Positions 11,745 to 24,281 are shown, numbered from the stretch's first letter. The stretch is 64,000 nt of DNA from Eutypella sp. D-1 (GCA_023313575.1 JAJTTP010000015.1:806001-870000); one strand, 5' to 3'. Notes: generated by a model from the sequence alone, not told the origin. A program made the numbers and translations.

Positions 11745-14309
11745 ATGGCGTATAATAACTACCCCTCAAATGCCCCGTGGTCGACCCAACTTCAACATCA
11801 GTATCAGAACCAGCATCACCTGCAACACAAGGTTTCCGATCTCTCAGACAGCCCGCACGCCGATTCGCCTTCTGAGGTCAGGGGTCGCGAATCTCTTGTA
11901 TCACTCCAATCGTACTACGGAACTCCGGTCTCAGGAGACGTGGGGGCATCGGAAGATGGCCACACATACCCCGGTGTGTCATCGCCACCGCCGCCCTCAT
12001 CATGGACTGCCCCGTTTAAGAGAACCCTCTCTGGGGCAGGGTATGCGCCGGTGGGCGGGCATGGTGCTCCCAAGCGCAACAGTGTGCTAAGGAGTTTTCG
12101 AGCCAGAAAATACGAGACGATACACGAAGATGACAGTATCGATATGTCGCTCCTCGGAGGGGCCGTGCCGCCCGGGCAGGGTTCCTCGTACGACCCGGTG
12201 TCGGCGGATGAGCCGAAAGAGCCGGTGTTCGACGTGACGTCTTTTGCTGGCCCGCCGATAGACTTCATGAGTAGCAGGAATGACCAAGCACAGGAGGCGA
12301 GCGGCACTCTGACCCGCGGCCTAGGAATGGGGGAAACACCGAATGTCGTTAGCGGGGAAGAGCTGCTGACCTCTAGCCCGACGGTAAGTCGGAGCTTTTC
12401 ACGTTCTTTCTCCATGAGACGGGCACCGCCCTTGGACTCGAAAACCGCGTTGAGAAACCTAGGCCAAGACGAGGCCAATAAGAGAGGCGAGGTTATTGAG
12501 GTAGTCATGGACGAGCGGCCGTCGAGCGTCGATATAAGCTCCATTGTGGGACCGAGTCGCATTGACACGCAACTTGACCGTCCACTGTCGCGTTACCAGA
12601 CAGGCATGACCCAGGTCTTCTACCCACAGCCCAACTGGAAGCCGTTCTGGATGCGGTGGCCATATCTCACATTCCTGATCCTGCTCTCCACCGGCCTTGC
12701 TATCGCCCAGGAGATTCTATACCAGAAGTCGACCGAGGCGCCGCTCGTGCGGTTCGACTCGGCTGACGGCATCGACCCACTATCCTACTTCGTTGTGCGG
12801 TTCGCGCCCACGCTCATCACCGTGACCTTCGGAGTGCTGTGGCAGAATACGGACTTCGAAGTCAAGCGCCTGGAGGCATTTTACCAATTATCCAAGAAAG
12901 GAGGGGCACTAGCGGCCGAGTCAATCAACGTCGATTATATCACCCAATTCAGCTTCACTGTGCCGATCCGTGCCCTGCACCGGAAGCACTACGCCGTGGT
13001 TGTCTCGTCCGTGACGACGCTGCTGGCCATTTCGCTCGTGCCCACGCTCGGCGCGGCAGTGTTTCAGCTCAACCCAGACCGGCAGACCAGAATCAGCAAC
13101 CCGGACCTGGAGAAGACAATTACGATCAATGCAACAATATCCCGAGTGCTGACCTCGGTACTCCTTGTAATCGCCATGCTGGGCTGCTGCCTCGTCTACC
13201 AGCTTAATACCCGGCGCACGGGCTTGCTAGGAGATGTAAAGGGCATCGCGGGAATCGCGTCGATGGCCGTCGTCAGCCACATAATGATGGACTTCAAGGA
13301 CATGGACGTTGCCAAGCCCAAAGATATCCACACCAAGTTAAAGCATCGGCGGTACGTGCTGCGGAACTCGTCACTGGCGCCGGACGACTCGATGCCGGTG
13401 ACGGCGCAGGAGAGCGACCGGTACCGGGACGCGTACCTACCGGAGAACCCGCATCCGTTGATGATGCGTAAGGAGGGCTACGTGCCGTTCATAGTCGGGG
13501 TTCTGCTGTTCCTAGGATTTATCCCAGCGTTCCTGTTCACGCCGGCCAGCGTCGTGACGGACCGGGCGCCGTGGGCTGCGACGGCGCTGGCGGTCTGTAT
13601 CAAGCTGGCCTGGGGCGCCATCGACACCGTCATCCGCATGATGGAGCCGTACTACATCCTCTCGCGACGGCACGCGCCCGCGCGCACGCTCGCCCTCGAC
13701 TACACCGCCATGCCGTTCGCCGTGCGCGCCTTCCGTGCCCTGTTCAACCGCCACTGGATGGTGTTCTTCGTCGGCTGGGGGTCCGTCATGGCCGAGGGCC
13801 TCACCGTGTTCGTCACGAGCCTGTCGACCGTCGAGGGTCGCGAGTTCCTACGGACGGTCCGCGAGGGCTTGGACAAGGAAGGCGACGACAACGGCAACGG
13901 CGTGTTCAACATGGGGCTGTCGGGGTCGGAGACGGTGAAGTCGGTCGTGGTATCACTGGCCATCACGGTGTTCATCCTGTTGTACATGGCGGCGACGGCG
14001 ACGGCGGTGTTCGTACGGCGGCGGCACCCGTTCCTGCCGCGTCAGCCCAACACGACGGCTAGCGTGCTAGCTTTTATGCACCAGAGCAAGATGCTCTACG
14101 ATTTCGTGGGCACCGCCAAGTTGTCCAACGATAAGATGGCCGCCCGCCTCGAGTCCCTGGGCAAAACCTACGGCCTCGGCTGGTTCAACGGCCGTGATGG
14201 CCAGACCCACTGCGGAATCGACGAAGAAGAGCTCACCGGCAACTACAAGCACGGCATCGACTACTCCATGGGCAACAAGCCCTGGCTGACAGAGTGGCAG
14301 ACGTTTTGA
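11745..14309 (+). CDS. DUF3433-domain multi-pass membrane protein
   Basis: Single exon of about 854 aa from ATG 11745 (MAYNNYPSN); the frame stays open slightly upstream but only from a GTG. The first 290 residues are Ser/Pro/Gln-rich and probably cytosolic. Then come repeated membrane segments: WPYLTFLILLSTGLAIAQ, the FAPTLITVTFGVLW helix followed by the DUF3433 signature around FEVKRLEAFYQLSKKGGA, a helix near SVTTLLAISLVPTLGAAVF, one near LTSVLLVIAMLGCCLVY, then a second similar set (YVPFIVGVLLFLGFIPAFLF; MVFFVGWGSVMAEGLTVF; SLAITVFILLYMAATATAV). The two halves look like two DUF3433 units. The family is fungal, with unknown biochemical function, probably at the plasma membrane or cell cortex. 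Confidence 0.88.
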   Translation: MAYNNYPSNAPWSTQLQHQYQNQHHLQHKVSDLSDSPHADSPSEVRGRESLVSLQSYYGTPVSGDVGASEDGHTYPGVSSPPPPSSWTAPFKRTLSGAGYAPVGGHGAPKRNSVLRSFRARKYETIHEDDSIDMSLLGGAVPPGQGSSYDPVSADEPKEPVFDVTSFAGPPIDFMSSRNDQAQEASGTLTRGLGMGETPNVVSGEELLTSSPTVSRSFSRSFSMRRAPPLDSKTALRNLGQDEANKRGEVIEVVMDERPSSVDISSIVGPSRIDTQLDRPLSRYQTGMTQVFYPQPNWKPFWMRWPYLTFLILLSTGLAIAQEILYQKSTEAPLVRFDSADGIDPLSYFVVRFAPTLITVTFGVLWQNTDFEVKRLEAFYQLSKKGGALAAESINVDYITQFSFTVPIRALHRKHYAVVVSSVTTLLAISLVPTLGAAVFQLNPDRQTRISNPDLEKTITINATISRVLTSVLLVIAMLGCCLVYQLNTRRTGLLGDVKGIAGIASMAVVSHIMMDFKDMDVAKPKDIHTKLKHRRYVLRNSSLAPDDSMPVTAQESDRYRDAYLPENPHPLMMRKEGYVPFIVGVLLFLGFIPAFLFTPASVVTDRAPWAATALAVCIKLAWGAIDTVIRMMEPYYILSRRHAPARTLALDYTAMPFAVRAFRALFNRHWMVFFVGWGSVMAEGLTVFVTSLSTVEGREFLRTVREGLDKEGDDNGNGVFNMGLSGSETVKSVVVSLAITVFILLYMAATATAVFVRRRHPFLPRQPNTTASVLAFMHQSKMLYDFVGTAKLSNDKMAARLESLGKTYGLGWFNGRDGQTHCGIDEEELTGNYKHGIDYSMGNKPWLTEWQTF

Positions 14310-17300
14310 GGTCCTACTTGTCCGTTGAGAACGATGGCGGTGCCACATCCAGAAATTATTACGATATCTAACTATAGGATTGGGTTTGGAAGGACTGGGA
14401 GGGAATGGGTTTTCGGGACATCCATATGTGATATGATATGCATGGCGTCTACAGCAAGATATTATGAATTGCGTTGTATTTTCACGGGAGATGGATCATG
14501 CATGTATTTCAAGACACATCATACATCTACATATCTACTTGAGTGTTGGCTCAGCATGAGGTTAGGTAGAAATAGAACCAGCTATGCATGCGGAATAACC
14601 GCAATGAATGTCGAAGCGATACAGAAGTCTAGTATATACGTAGCCTCCCTTTTATGTGACAAGCTTTGCCATGCAAGTGGACACCTCGCAGCCTGTACGC
14701 TTCAATGCCTATTCTGCCCGTATAGGCCCACCCCCGTTACCCTGGCACTTACAATGATCAGAAGTCGCTTTTGCCTTCGAATTATTATTTGAGTAGTAGC
14801 ACGAACTAACTCCAGCCAGCCTTCGCGTCCCAGCAGTCCCGCTCGAGGATGCCGTGAAAGTCGGGCGCGCCCCCTCGAGATGCCCCTGGAGCACTGCTAC
14901 AGCAATGTTTCCACAGGATGGGACTCTAGGACGAGAACACCACCGATGGTCATGATATCGGTGTGCCGGCGCGTCGAGTATGCCCCTGTGCTATCTACCC
15001 ACCTGTCCCGATTCCAGGGTTGGCGACCAAGTGGCTAGGTTAGGTCTGGGGTGAGCAGAGCGGGAGACCACACTCTTTCTTGATGAGAGAGCAGGTGCGC
15101 GGTGAGATCACCCATGAGCCGCGCCACTCTCCCGTCACGCCCACTCGCATTTGGCGACCATTCTGTCATTGGTAATGGGGTTTGCTGAACTCCGCTATAC
15201 ATGCTGCTGGGACTGGATGGCTGGGAATATTGCCCCTACTCGGATCGCGAGTCCTTGGTGGTTGGGAGAAGTCGGCTAGTAGAAGGGGGGGGGAGGACTA
15301 CATACAGTATGACAAGACCACACCTACCTTGTATGTTTAGATCGTACGTGGTATAGCGATTCTCAGATTTAGGAGAGCAGAGGTGAGTTGTTTATAATAA
15401 TAGGGGTTCGTTCTTCTTTCGTTAGATCACAGTAGAGAGCGGAGCGATAACGATAATACTCGACGTTACATAATCGTGCGCAAACGTGCAAAACCCAGCC
15501 GGCTTGTCCAACTTAACATTCCAGACATCTGCATTACGCGGCCCAAGACCTTTAATCTTCGGTCCCTCGCCTTGCCGTCTGCCGGGTGGGGACCGTGGCT
15601 AATCGCTGGAAAGGCAGGGGGCGTCAAGGAATGGATAAATGTGGATTCTGACTGTGCATGTAGGCCTGGAGGATAATACATAGACAACGGTTCGTTTAAC
15701 TTTGCCCTTGGATTTCTTACATGATATAAAAAATTCTTCTCTATTTAAAGATACTACAGCAACACAGGTATCCGACGGCTCTGATCGGATGGGGATTCCG
15801 TTAAGAGATATATATCATGATGTGATCGGGTCTTGCGTATCAAATCTCTACACCCATCAGTTGCTTAGGCCTCGAGGGATGCGCGGGATCAGCAAGTACC
15901 CTGTACTCAAACACCTGCACCGGTGATCGGCCAAGAGGACCAGCCAGAACAGCCAGAGAAGGTTGTAAACACCATGTAAGTTTCTAGACCATGTGGTTCT
16001 CTAAAGGCCTAACCAAAAATAATTATCAACGAAAATCAAAATAACTACATAGTGGGCAGCGAAATCGAGGAGTACGGCTGTACGGACTGCACACACCCCT
16101 TATTCATCAATTTTCGTATCTCACAATGTGGCTGCCTGTTCGTAATGCGATCTGACTAAAAAGACTTATACGAGTTTGGCAAATTGAGAGATCTTGGTAA
16201 CTAACTAATCGGTCAAACGGCTTAGTCTATTGGCTGGGCTGGCTGGGCTGGACTGGGCGGGCTTCTCTAAGGGAAAAAAATAATACAAGTTACTTATTAG
16301 GTAGTCTTTGGGGAAAGTGAGTACCTAACTAGCGGCATAAGATAGCCAAGTCTTTCTTTTAAGCGACAATTCAGTCGCGATATCAATTGAAGAAAAAGCT
16401 ACATTCCACACAACGTTACGAACCTCAAATGCCGTACAATCCGGAGCTGATGGATGGGTTGCCAGTTGGTCGGTCTGGGCAGCACTATTAAGGCATTCTG
16501 GGCGACTGGGCAGGCAAGCTGGGCCTCTCGACTTGCCTATGGACTTTTTAATTATCGAATCTGCAAGTGAGGGTGGCAGTGCAAATGCTCGTAATATGCC
16601 ACTTCCCCTCTCTGGACAAGAAAATCTAATAAACCCACCCACAACCAATCGGGCACGCTTGCCAATCAGTCCGATCTTCTTTGTCTCGGAGCCGGCGCGT
16701 TGTTTTGCACTGCCACCGGGAAAAGCCAGTGTCGCGTTTGGCAATTGGCAGGCGAGCAGGCCGTCGTTGACCCGTGATTTGATATTTGGGGGGATTTCAG
16801 ATCGTTGATACCCAGGTAAAACGGCCGGCCCAAAACACGCCATGTCGCAGGTGGGACAGAATGCAAAATGCACTGGCGCACCAAGCACACACAACCTTGG
16901 AAAGCAACAAAGCAGCAAAATAGCAAGAATGCGTGCCGCCAGCCCGTACGGAATACGCCCGAATAACAATACAATGACCTACACAGGTGACTTCAGGTAG
17001 GGAATGTCGTCACGTTACCCTCGATGGCCGCCCGCCCGCCAGGATCTCTTTTCGAGGCCCATCTCTCTCGACAATCTTTTGCCAAGGTTGTGTGGAACGG
17101 GCCCTGTCCTCTCCGGGCAACGCCAAACGGATTCATCCATCATCCATTCGGTTTTAGTCATTCATGCCAACTTGTATGTGTGATGATATACGTCCAGCCA
17201 GCTAGTATTTTTTGGTGATGCATTTGGTGGTAACATCATGTATGATGATGACATAGAGTTTCCATTCCTTCCTCCCCACCTCCTAAAGAAGAAAAAGAAG

Positions 17301-18450
17301 GGTTCACGAGAGAAATGGGCGGCTGGGTGGGTTTGGCTGGTTGGTTTAACGGCGGGCAAGCGTTACCTGAAATCAAGGATTTTGGGTATTTGGTGCGAGG
17401 ATCCCGAGGTCGTAATTCGTCGCATCTCACGCATGTACCTATGTACACGCCGCTACCCGATCTGCACTGTAAGTGTACTGTGTATACTTAATCATTTGAC
17501 GATCATAGGTTCCCAATTTAGTATAAGTAGGTAAGGTTAGATTTCGGGCAGGGGCACACCCGAGTATGTACATGGAGAGCTTAATACTTATAGAAAGGAG
17601 CAAAGGAGTAGAGTAGATAGTAGAATGATAGTGAAAACGCCGGGAAGACAGCAAATTCTATAACAGATGGCTAGCAAATCACACCGCTTCCCACGTGCAA
17701 GTATGATCATTCTGGGCTGCTATGTACTAGCCCCGTCACCTTTGACCCGTCAGTAAAACCAGGCACGAAACCTAAACGGCAAGAGTGGATGGTGGGGTTT
17801 GATCTGATTGGCTGTTCAGCAGACACCCCATTATAGTAGTTACAAGGCATCAGGGGTAAAATCGAAATCCGAAATCCAACTTCCAGTAGAGTATACAGCA
17901 GGATATACAGCAGGATATAGGTATATTTGCGGACAAGCTGCAAATTGTATTTGCTTATAGGTATCTTACTTAGGTGCCTGATATACCTAATTTTCTATTG
18001 TAGTCTGTAACATGTGTAGGTATCTCCTTTCTATGGTGCAATACAGTGTGCATTATCCTTTCCTGCTTGAACTCATTACACCATCAAAACTTGCCAAGAC
18101 AGACTGACAGCCACATCCCTTGTTCCCTGTTCTGCTCTTGCACCTTCCCAGAAGTTCTCTCCCAAGTCCCCCCTTACACCCCTGTCTTCCCCCTTGCCCC
18201 CCTTGCCCCCCTTGCCCCCCTTCTTCTTCTCCCCCAAACCCCATTTGTCCACAAGGTCCAGACACTTGCAGATGCCCACCCACACGCGGTACATTCCCTT
18301 TACCCCTTATTATCCAGGTTGTGCAGGTACCTTACCTTCTTCCGTACCATGCAGCAAGCAGAACTTGCCGCTCGCTTTCCAAACTCGGGTCCCTCTTTCC
18401 AAATCAACAACCCTACACTTATTCTAGTAGGTACCTACATTTCTAGTTAG
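14310..18450. other. Long intergenic region
   Basis: About 4 kb with no supported gene. A 214-codon frame at 16325-16969 (-) does not start with ATG and overlaps another frame in antisense. A short GGCTGGGCT-type tandem lies at about 16231-16260. Taggtacctac palindromes appear near 18426-18437. A run of C-tracts at 18189-18220 is listed separately. Confidence 0.5.
18189..18220 (-). promoter_or_regulatory. Potential G-quadruplex (four G-tracts)
   Basis: Read on the minus strand the segment has four G-runs of 5-6 bases separated by uniform 3-nt CAA loops, formed by a 9-base tandem unit repeated about 3.5 times. This fits the strict G-quadruplex pattern. It lies about 1.24 kb upstream of the TRP/FLC-like start codon. 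Folding and any regulatory role are inference. Confidence 0.6.
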
Positions 18451-19456
18451 AACTCTACTTCTAGTAGTAAGTTTTAGCTCAGCGCCAACCTGCACCTTTT
18501 GCAAGTGGTAGACCTTTTTTTTTACCTTCGTTCTTTCCCCTTACCGGATTGTCCGTCCGTGGCTGTTATTCAGCACTCAGCATTCGCCGTTCGCTACTAA
18601 CTAACCTTACCTTACTTACTCACCATTAACTACTTCCACTTACTTACTACTTACTACTTCGTACTTCGTACTCTCTCACACTCGTGTTGTTGTTACCTTT
18701 TTACCCTACTACTCTTTCTGATGTCCTTACCTTAAGGTTTCACCACCTTTCTTCTAATCTTTCTGCCCTGCTCGTTTTTCTCCTCTTTTTTTATCATCAT
18801 CGACGACATACTGCTCGACCACGACGACGAACAGAGCCCATTCTGCGAACGGGTGTCTTTTTTCTTTTCTCATTCTAGAGAAATCGTCTTCGTCTAATTC
18901 TTGCAACGACTCCAATTACTTGAATTAAAAAGGAAATCTACCTAACCTCTCCGTTAACCAAAACATCGATCAACTTGCCGATTTACGCGTACCGATGACG
19001 AACACCTTTTTCTAACCCGACCGAATAAAAATCAACAATAACGACGACTGCGACGACGACGACCAGAGCATTATTCTGTCATTCGTTTGTCACGATCGTT
19101 TCAATAGGGGAAAATAAAGGTGTCGATTCATCAGGAATCGTCATTAAATTGGCAGACTACTCTCGCTATTTTCCTCCCTGCCTCTAACATTCCCATCATT
19201 TGCACTTGCACTTAACACTTACTCGACCAAAACACCCCACAATCGTTTTCTAATTGAGGGAGGAATCTCTTTATTCCCGTCCATGTAATTGATTGTTAGT
19301 TTTTGCGCCTACATTTCGACAAAGACTTAACGATATTCACCTCCTTTCCGAAATACGTGCGACCGATCCTTGTTTCCCGGCGACTTTTTTGAAACTTAAT
19401 TCGATTATCCGAAAAGAAGACGGCGAGTACGTCGACACGACGACGATCTAGCCATC
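18451..19456 (+). promoter_or_regulatory. Pyrimidine-rich promoter/5' leader of the FLC-like gene
   Basis: The kilobase before ATG 19457 is CT-rich, with many ttactta/ccttacc runs (18600-18740), long T-tracts (18510-18525, 18786-18792) and CGACGACGAC runs (19043-19062, 19435-19446). This looks like a strong CT-rich fungal promoter followed by a long leader. Short upstream ATG frames exist (for example near 18684), which could act as uORFs if transcription begins that far up. Confidence 0.45.
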
Positions 19457-21749
19457 ATGAGGTTCTCTACGCCTAGTGCGCTCTTGCTGTCATGCCTGTC
19501 GGTATTTCAGTTAGGCGCTGCCGTACGGAAACTTGAATCTACCGCCCTACAGACATGTCAGGAAAACTCGATGTTTACTGCTAGTCTGTTTAACATGTCC
19601 TACACGCCAGACAACAACCGCGCCTCAATCGATATTCTCTCGACTTCCTCCCTGGAAGGATATGTCAAGTTCGATTTCAGTGTCGCTGTTTACGGCTTTG
19701 AGTTTATCAGGCAAACCCTCGACCCTTGCGATCCCTCTGTTAACGAAGCCACTACTGGCAGCGGTCTGGCTGGTATGTGCCCTATGACTCCCGGCAAGCT
19801 CAACCTCCACTTCACTCCTCCGATTCCCGCGAATGCCGCCGATATGATCCCCTCTATCGCCTACAACTTCCCCGACTTGGATGCCACGGTGCGCATCTAC
19901 GTAAACAAGTCCGACACGGGCGAATCTATCGCCTGTGTTGAGGCCGATGTTTCCAACGGGAAGACTGTCAACTTGGTAGCCGTCAAATGGGTATTGGCCG
20001 TCATCGCTGGTCTCACCCTTTGCGCCTCGGCCATTCTGAACGGTCTGGGTCACTCCAACGCCGCCGCTCACATCGCTTCCGGTGCCCTCTCCCTTTTCGG
20101 CTTCTTCCAGGGCCAGGCCATGCTCGGTCTTACTGGTGTTCACCTTCCTCCCGTTGTGCAGTCCTGGACCCAAGACTTCCAGTGGTCTATGGGTATCATC
20201 AAGGTTCCGTTCATGCAGAACATCTTCACCTGGTACCAACGCGCGACGGGCGGCGAGCCTTCTCACATCTTCAACACCCTGACTACCGTCTCCGTTCAGG
20301 TTGAGAAGCGCGGTCTCCACAATATGGCCATGAACCTTGCCAAGCGTGGTGCCGCTATGATGCCTCGTGCTGCGAGCCTATTGAAGCGTGACAACATTAC
20401 GACGGGTGCTGGTTCATATATCGTATATGGCATTCAGCGTGTTGCCTTCCGCTCCGGCATCGAAACCACTAACCTCTTCTTGACTGGATTGACGTTCTTC
20501 TGCCTGTTTGTGATCTTCACTGCCGCTGGTGTCGCCGCGTTCAAAGGTTTCCTCGAGCTCGCCGTGAAGCAGAAGTGGTTGAAGGGCGATGCTTTCCTCG
20601 AGTTCCGCAACGGTTGGCTCACCGTTCTGAAGGGTATCATGTTCCGCGTTACCCTCATTGGATTTCCCCAGATGACGATCCTCTGTCTCTGGGAATTCAC
20701 TCAGGTTGATTCTGCTGCTGAAGTAGTCCTCGCTGTTTTCTTCTTCGTCGGCATGACTTTGACTCTCACCTGGGCTGCCTACAAGGTCATCCGCATCGCC
20801 CGCCGGTCTGTCGCTATGCACAGGAACCCGGCGTACATCCTGTTCTCCGATCCCCAGGCCCTGAACAAGTGGGGTTTCTTGTACATCCAGTACCGGGCTT
20901 CCGCCTACTACTTCGTCCTGCCCTTCCTCGGCTACCTCTTGGTCAAGGGTCTGTTCATTGCTTTCGGCCAGCACAACGGCTCGGCGCAGGCCATAGGATT
21001 CCTTCTGATCGAGGCCGCTGCTCTGATCACTGTCAGTGTCATGAGGCCGTGGATGGACAAGCCCACGAATTCGTTCAACATCGCTATCTATGCTGTCAAC
21101 TTCATCAACTCGATTTTCCTGTTGATCTTCTCGGATATCTTCAACCAACCTGCCCTAGTCAACGGTGTCATCGGCCTTGTCCTCTTCTTCCTGAATGCTA
21201 TCTTCGCCACCGTTCTCCTGATCATGGTGATCGTTACCACGATTATGGTGTTCTACCGCAAGAACCCTGACGGCCGTTATCAGTTCATGGCTGATGACCG
21301 CGCGTCCTTCATGAAGTCGCAGTCGCAGCTTACGGGAACTACTGAGCTCGATGCCCTAGCGGCTACTGCTCGTGGCGATAAGGGCGGATACAAGCCTGGC
21401 CTGGACCTCGACGATGACAACGAGTCGATTTCGTCCGAATCGTTGAAGCGCCGTACTGCGGACTCCAACCTGGGCACGAGACCCGCGCCTTCGTTCAAGT
21501 CGGCCTCCAACGCGCCCCACTCTCCGGTCGACCCGTCCGTGCCGCTATTCCCGGCAGGAGGTCCGAACCGGGCACCCAGTCCCTATGGTGGCTCATCAGC
21601 CGGCTCTTTCCGGCAACAGAATAATGCCAGCCCTGCAGGGTTCAGGTCACAGAACAACGCCAGGTAAGCCACAATTCCATAATCAACAGCAACCAGTGCT
21701 AACACTTGAATGCAGCCCATGGCAGCGTGGTGCCGGTTATGACCACTAG
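19457..21749 (+). CDS. TRP-like ion channel / flavin carrier (FLC) family protein
   Basis: Two exons, 19457-21663 and 21716-21749, with a 52-nt intron (GTAAGC donor, GCTAAC branch, TGCAG acceptor), encode about 746 aa ending SPWQRGAGYDH. The N-terminus is a signal peptide (FSTPSALLLSCLSVFQLGAA), followed by an ML-like lumenal domain with paired cysteines (TCQENSM; DPCDPSV; GMCPMTP; ACVEAD). About nine hydrophobic segments then form the TRP-like domain (first near VKWVLAVIAGLTLCASAIL; later ones near YYFVLPFLGYLLVKGLFIAF and NGVIGLVLFFLNAIFATVLL). The C-terminal 130 residues are a Ser/Pro/Asn-rich cytosolic tail. In yeast, FLC proteins act in the ER/vacuolar system in FAD transport, calcium and wall homeostasis; the same role here is by family. 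Without the splice the protein ends NNAR, losing the conserved terminus. Confidence 0.92.
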
Positions 21750-23502
21750 GGGGCGGTCACGTCTCGGCAAAGGGGAGGTTTCTTTTAAGTTAGACCCGAT
21801 TCAGCGACTTGTCCATATATGGATCTATCATGACAAATGGGACTGGAGTTGGTTGTTGTTATTTTGCATCTGTAAAGCACGGGCTTGCCCCAGATGATTT
21901 CTGGCTCAAGCAAAGAAAAGGGGTGTTTTTGGTTACTCCTCCCGGGACCCTGCTATGTCTACCGCATTTGTTACGACCGATTCGACCTATAATTCGAAAG
22001 CGGCGAGCTTATTAACCGGCCACTTTCTACCCGAACCCCCACGCCATGTCTAGAATCTTTCTGTTGAGAGAGAAGGCAAAGGAGTGGACCATCCGAAAGT
22101 CTAAATGAAATTTAATTCTTTTTTTTTCCTTCAGTTGTATCAGAATTTTTTGCGCCCATTTTATTGTTTCACCCGCCGACGAGAGGAGTACGCTCGCCAA
22201 CGCACGCGCACGTTGTAAATATCGTCTCCTGCAAATGCAAGGGAGAGAGTTGTGAAGGCTCACGGGGAGAGGAGAGTTGGATGGCCCAGAGAAGCGTGGA
22301 GAAGATTGGGGGGCAGGAAAGAAATCCCCAAAATTCCCACGGAAGCCAGGAAACGAATACGAAAAAATCCGCGGCTGTGGGTGGGCAGAAGAGAGAAGAG
22401 AGGATGGGGAAGAAGGGGGAAGATCAAGTGGAGAAGAAGAAGAAGAGAGGAGAAAAGGGGGGAAGCGCGCGCACACGCACAAAACGGATGGATGGCGAGT
22501 TCTGGCTGGGCTAGACTTGGCTTGTTTTGCCTGGATTGACTGGCACGCGCGACCTTCTCGTCAATGCGAGAGTCGATTAGTCAAATCCGGTTACTGGATT
22601 CATGCCATAGAGGAGTCCCCCCGTCTACTTACTGCAGAACAGACCTGGGTTAGTAGTGTGCGCTGCTTTTTTCTTTCCTTTCTTTTCTCTCATGTTTGTT
22701 CTTCTTTTGTCCATGCTTAACTGGACTGGCTACTACCTGCTATATATGTATATGTATGTATGTATATGTGTATGTAGCTAGCTAGCTTAGTTGTATGCCG
22801 TGTAAAAAATCATATAAATCAATCGCATCGTATACCTCATCACCGTGCTGCTGAACCCGAAGTAGAGGACTGGCTGGGCCTTGCTCTGGCCTGCCCTACC
22901 CCAGCTTGATAGGATTTACGTGATCAAGGGGGGATGCTGTTTTCCCCCTGTGGGCGACTGATATAAAGGACGAAATAGCACGTTTGTTTCTCCGGTGGTC
23001 ACTCGAGCAGGTCAGCTGTCTTATGTGTACATGTTTACATATATGCCAGGCTGGTATGTAATCAGATGGTGGACATGCCGATCGAAGCTCCTATTATGGG
23101 CCCCGACAGCTGCTGCTCTTGTCAGTCGTTCTAGAAGACTACCACCTTTCCGATCTCCCCTTACTTTCTGTAGTATCTGTAAATACCCAGGTCTATGATA
23201 AATGATCCGGCGGTCGCTAAAGAGGAGGTAGTGCGTGTGGTACTACCAAGTAACTTGCGTACTCATAGGTATGGGTATGGCTATGAGATGTGGGGCATCT
23301 TACCCCTATTTCTGGAAATCCGCGCCGTGCTATGTGATGATGGTATCGTATCCACCTGTCTTCGAGTACATACCCGATACGGAATAGCGGGAGGTAAAAC
23401 TCGGATAAAATCTCCGATATCCTTGCCTTGAAGTCTTAAAAGGATGGATAGAGATAAGAGAGACAGTGGGGGAGAGGTAAAAGAAAAAAGAAATGGATAT
23501 AT
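21750..23502. other. Intergenic, purine-rich
   Basis: No gene supported. A GA-rich stretch at 22380-22480 gives long but repetitive Lys/Arg/Glu frames on one strand and Ser/Pro frames on the other, both low-complexity artefacts. A tatgtatatgtatg-type microsatellite sits at about 22745-22785. Confidence 0.5.
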
Positions 23503-23609
23503 AGCCACGACGGGTGTCGAACCCGCGCCTCTCTCAACAGGAGGATGAAGGTAGTAAATATAGTGCGGATGGTATTTGTGAGAGCGTGCAACCAGTACAC
23601 CACGCGGCC
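23503..23609 (-). ncRNA. tRNA-like Pol III unit, copy 1
   Basis: First of seven related 105-116-nt units (the others are listed below). Read on the minus strand it folds as a tRNA shell: 7-bp acceptor GGCCGCG/CGTGGCT with G-U pairs, D stem GTGT/GCAC around ACTGGTT, purine 26, anticodon stem CTCTC/GAGAG, a 4-nt variable loop, and a T arm GCGGG-TTCGACA-CCCGT. The A box is TGGTGTACTGG and the B box GGTTCGACACC. The anticodon loop is about 44 nt and starts ACAAATACC, so position 33 is C, not U. A TATA-like ttatatactt lies 22-31 nt upstream (23631-23640), and a T6 run lies 14 nt past the 3' end (23484-23489). It may be an intron-bearing tRNA relict, a tRNA-derived SINE head or a distinct ncRNA. 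Confidence 0.65.
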
Positions 23610-24175
23610 TTAAGGAGTGAAATACAGTTCAAGTATATAAAGGCAATGTCTTATGCATGTTAGGTGCTAAAGAGGATGGATGCAGCTATAAACTTCAAAC
23701 TTCCACTTTGTCTCACCTTTGATATACTTGGTGAGGGCGGCTGCTTTATCATCCCACAAGGAAGACAGTTAAAAGATACGTGAACGGTTTGATTCTAGTG
23801 GAAGTATGATATGCCGAATGCCTAGTTCATTGCGTCTGTAGTAACCTCGAAACTAAGATGGCGGCACCGTCTCACGACCAGAACATTGTCTCGCTAGGGT
23901 TATTCCAAAGCTATTTGATGAATTGCGAGCAGTGGCCCTAAGGTATATACTACAGCTCCGATCTCGTGACCGGGCCTTTAGATATAACGAAGAGAAATGC
24001 AAAGAAGCCCTCCGAACACTTAGCTCATCGAGCCAACTAGGTTATCAGTGAAGTTACAGGTCCCTTACAGTAATACCATTAACATTAATAGGTGGCTTTT
24101 GGCCTGGTTTGATAGAGCAAGTAGAGAAAGATAACGAGGGGCAACGTAAAAAGAGAAGAAAAAGAAAAAGAAAAC
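23610..24175. other. Spacer between tRNA-like copies 1 and 2
   Basis: Holds the TATA-like element of copy 1 and otherwise no gene or repeat that I can see. Confidence 0.5.
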
Positions 24176-24281
24176 GACCACGGCGGGAGTCGAACCCGCA
24201 CCTCTCTCAACAGGGTGGTGGAAGGTAGTAAGGATAATGCGGAAGTATTGTGAGAGTGTGCAACCACCACACTACGCGGCC
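24176..24281 (-). ncRNA. tRNA-like Pol III unit, copy 2
   Basis: The acceptor GGCCGCG pairs with CGTGGTC, so the 3' strand has changed while pairing is kept. The A box TAGTGTGGTGG is the most divergent of the set; the B box GGTTCGACTCC is perfect. The loop begins ACAATACTTCC and ends CCCTGTT. The upstream TATATA at 24318-24325 lies in a block (ttatatatcaaaataattcc) nearly identical to that of copy 6, over 13 kb away on the other strand. T-runs of 4 and 5 follow immediately (24160-24174). Confidence 0.62.

Noticed and set aside
16325..16969. 214-codon minus-strand frame with a hydrophobic N-terminal segment resembling a signal peptide
   Set aside because: It opens with TTG rather than ATG, overlaps other long frames on both strands, and shows no domain or splice signals; judged chance.
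22164..22720. Several overlapping frames rich in Lys, Arg and Glu
   Set aside because: They come from a GA-rich tract; all frames of one strand are open because of base composition.
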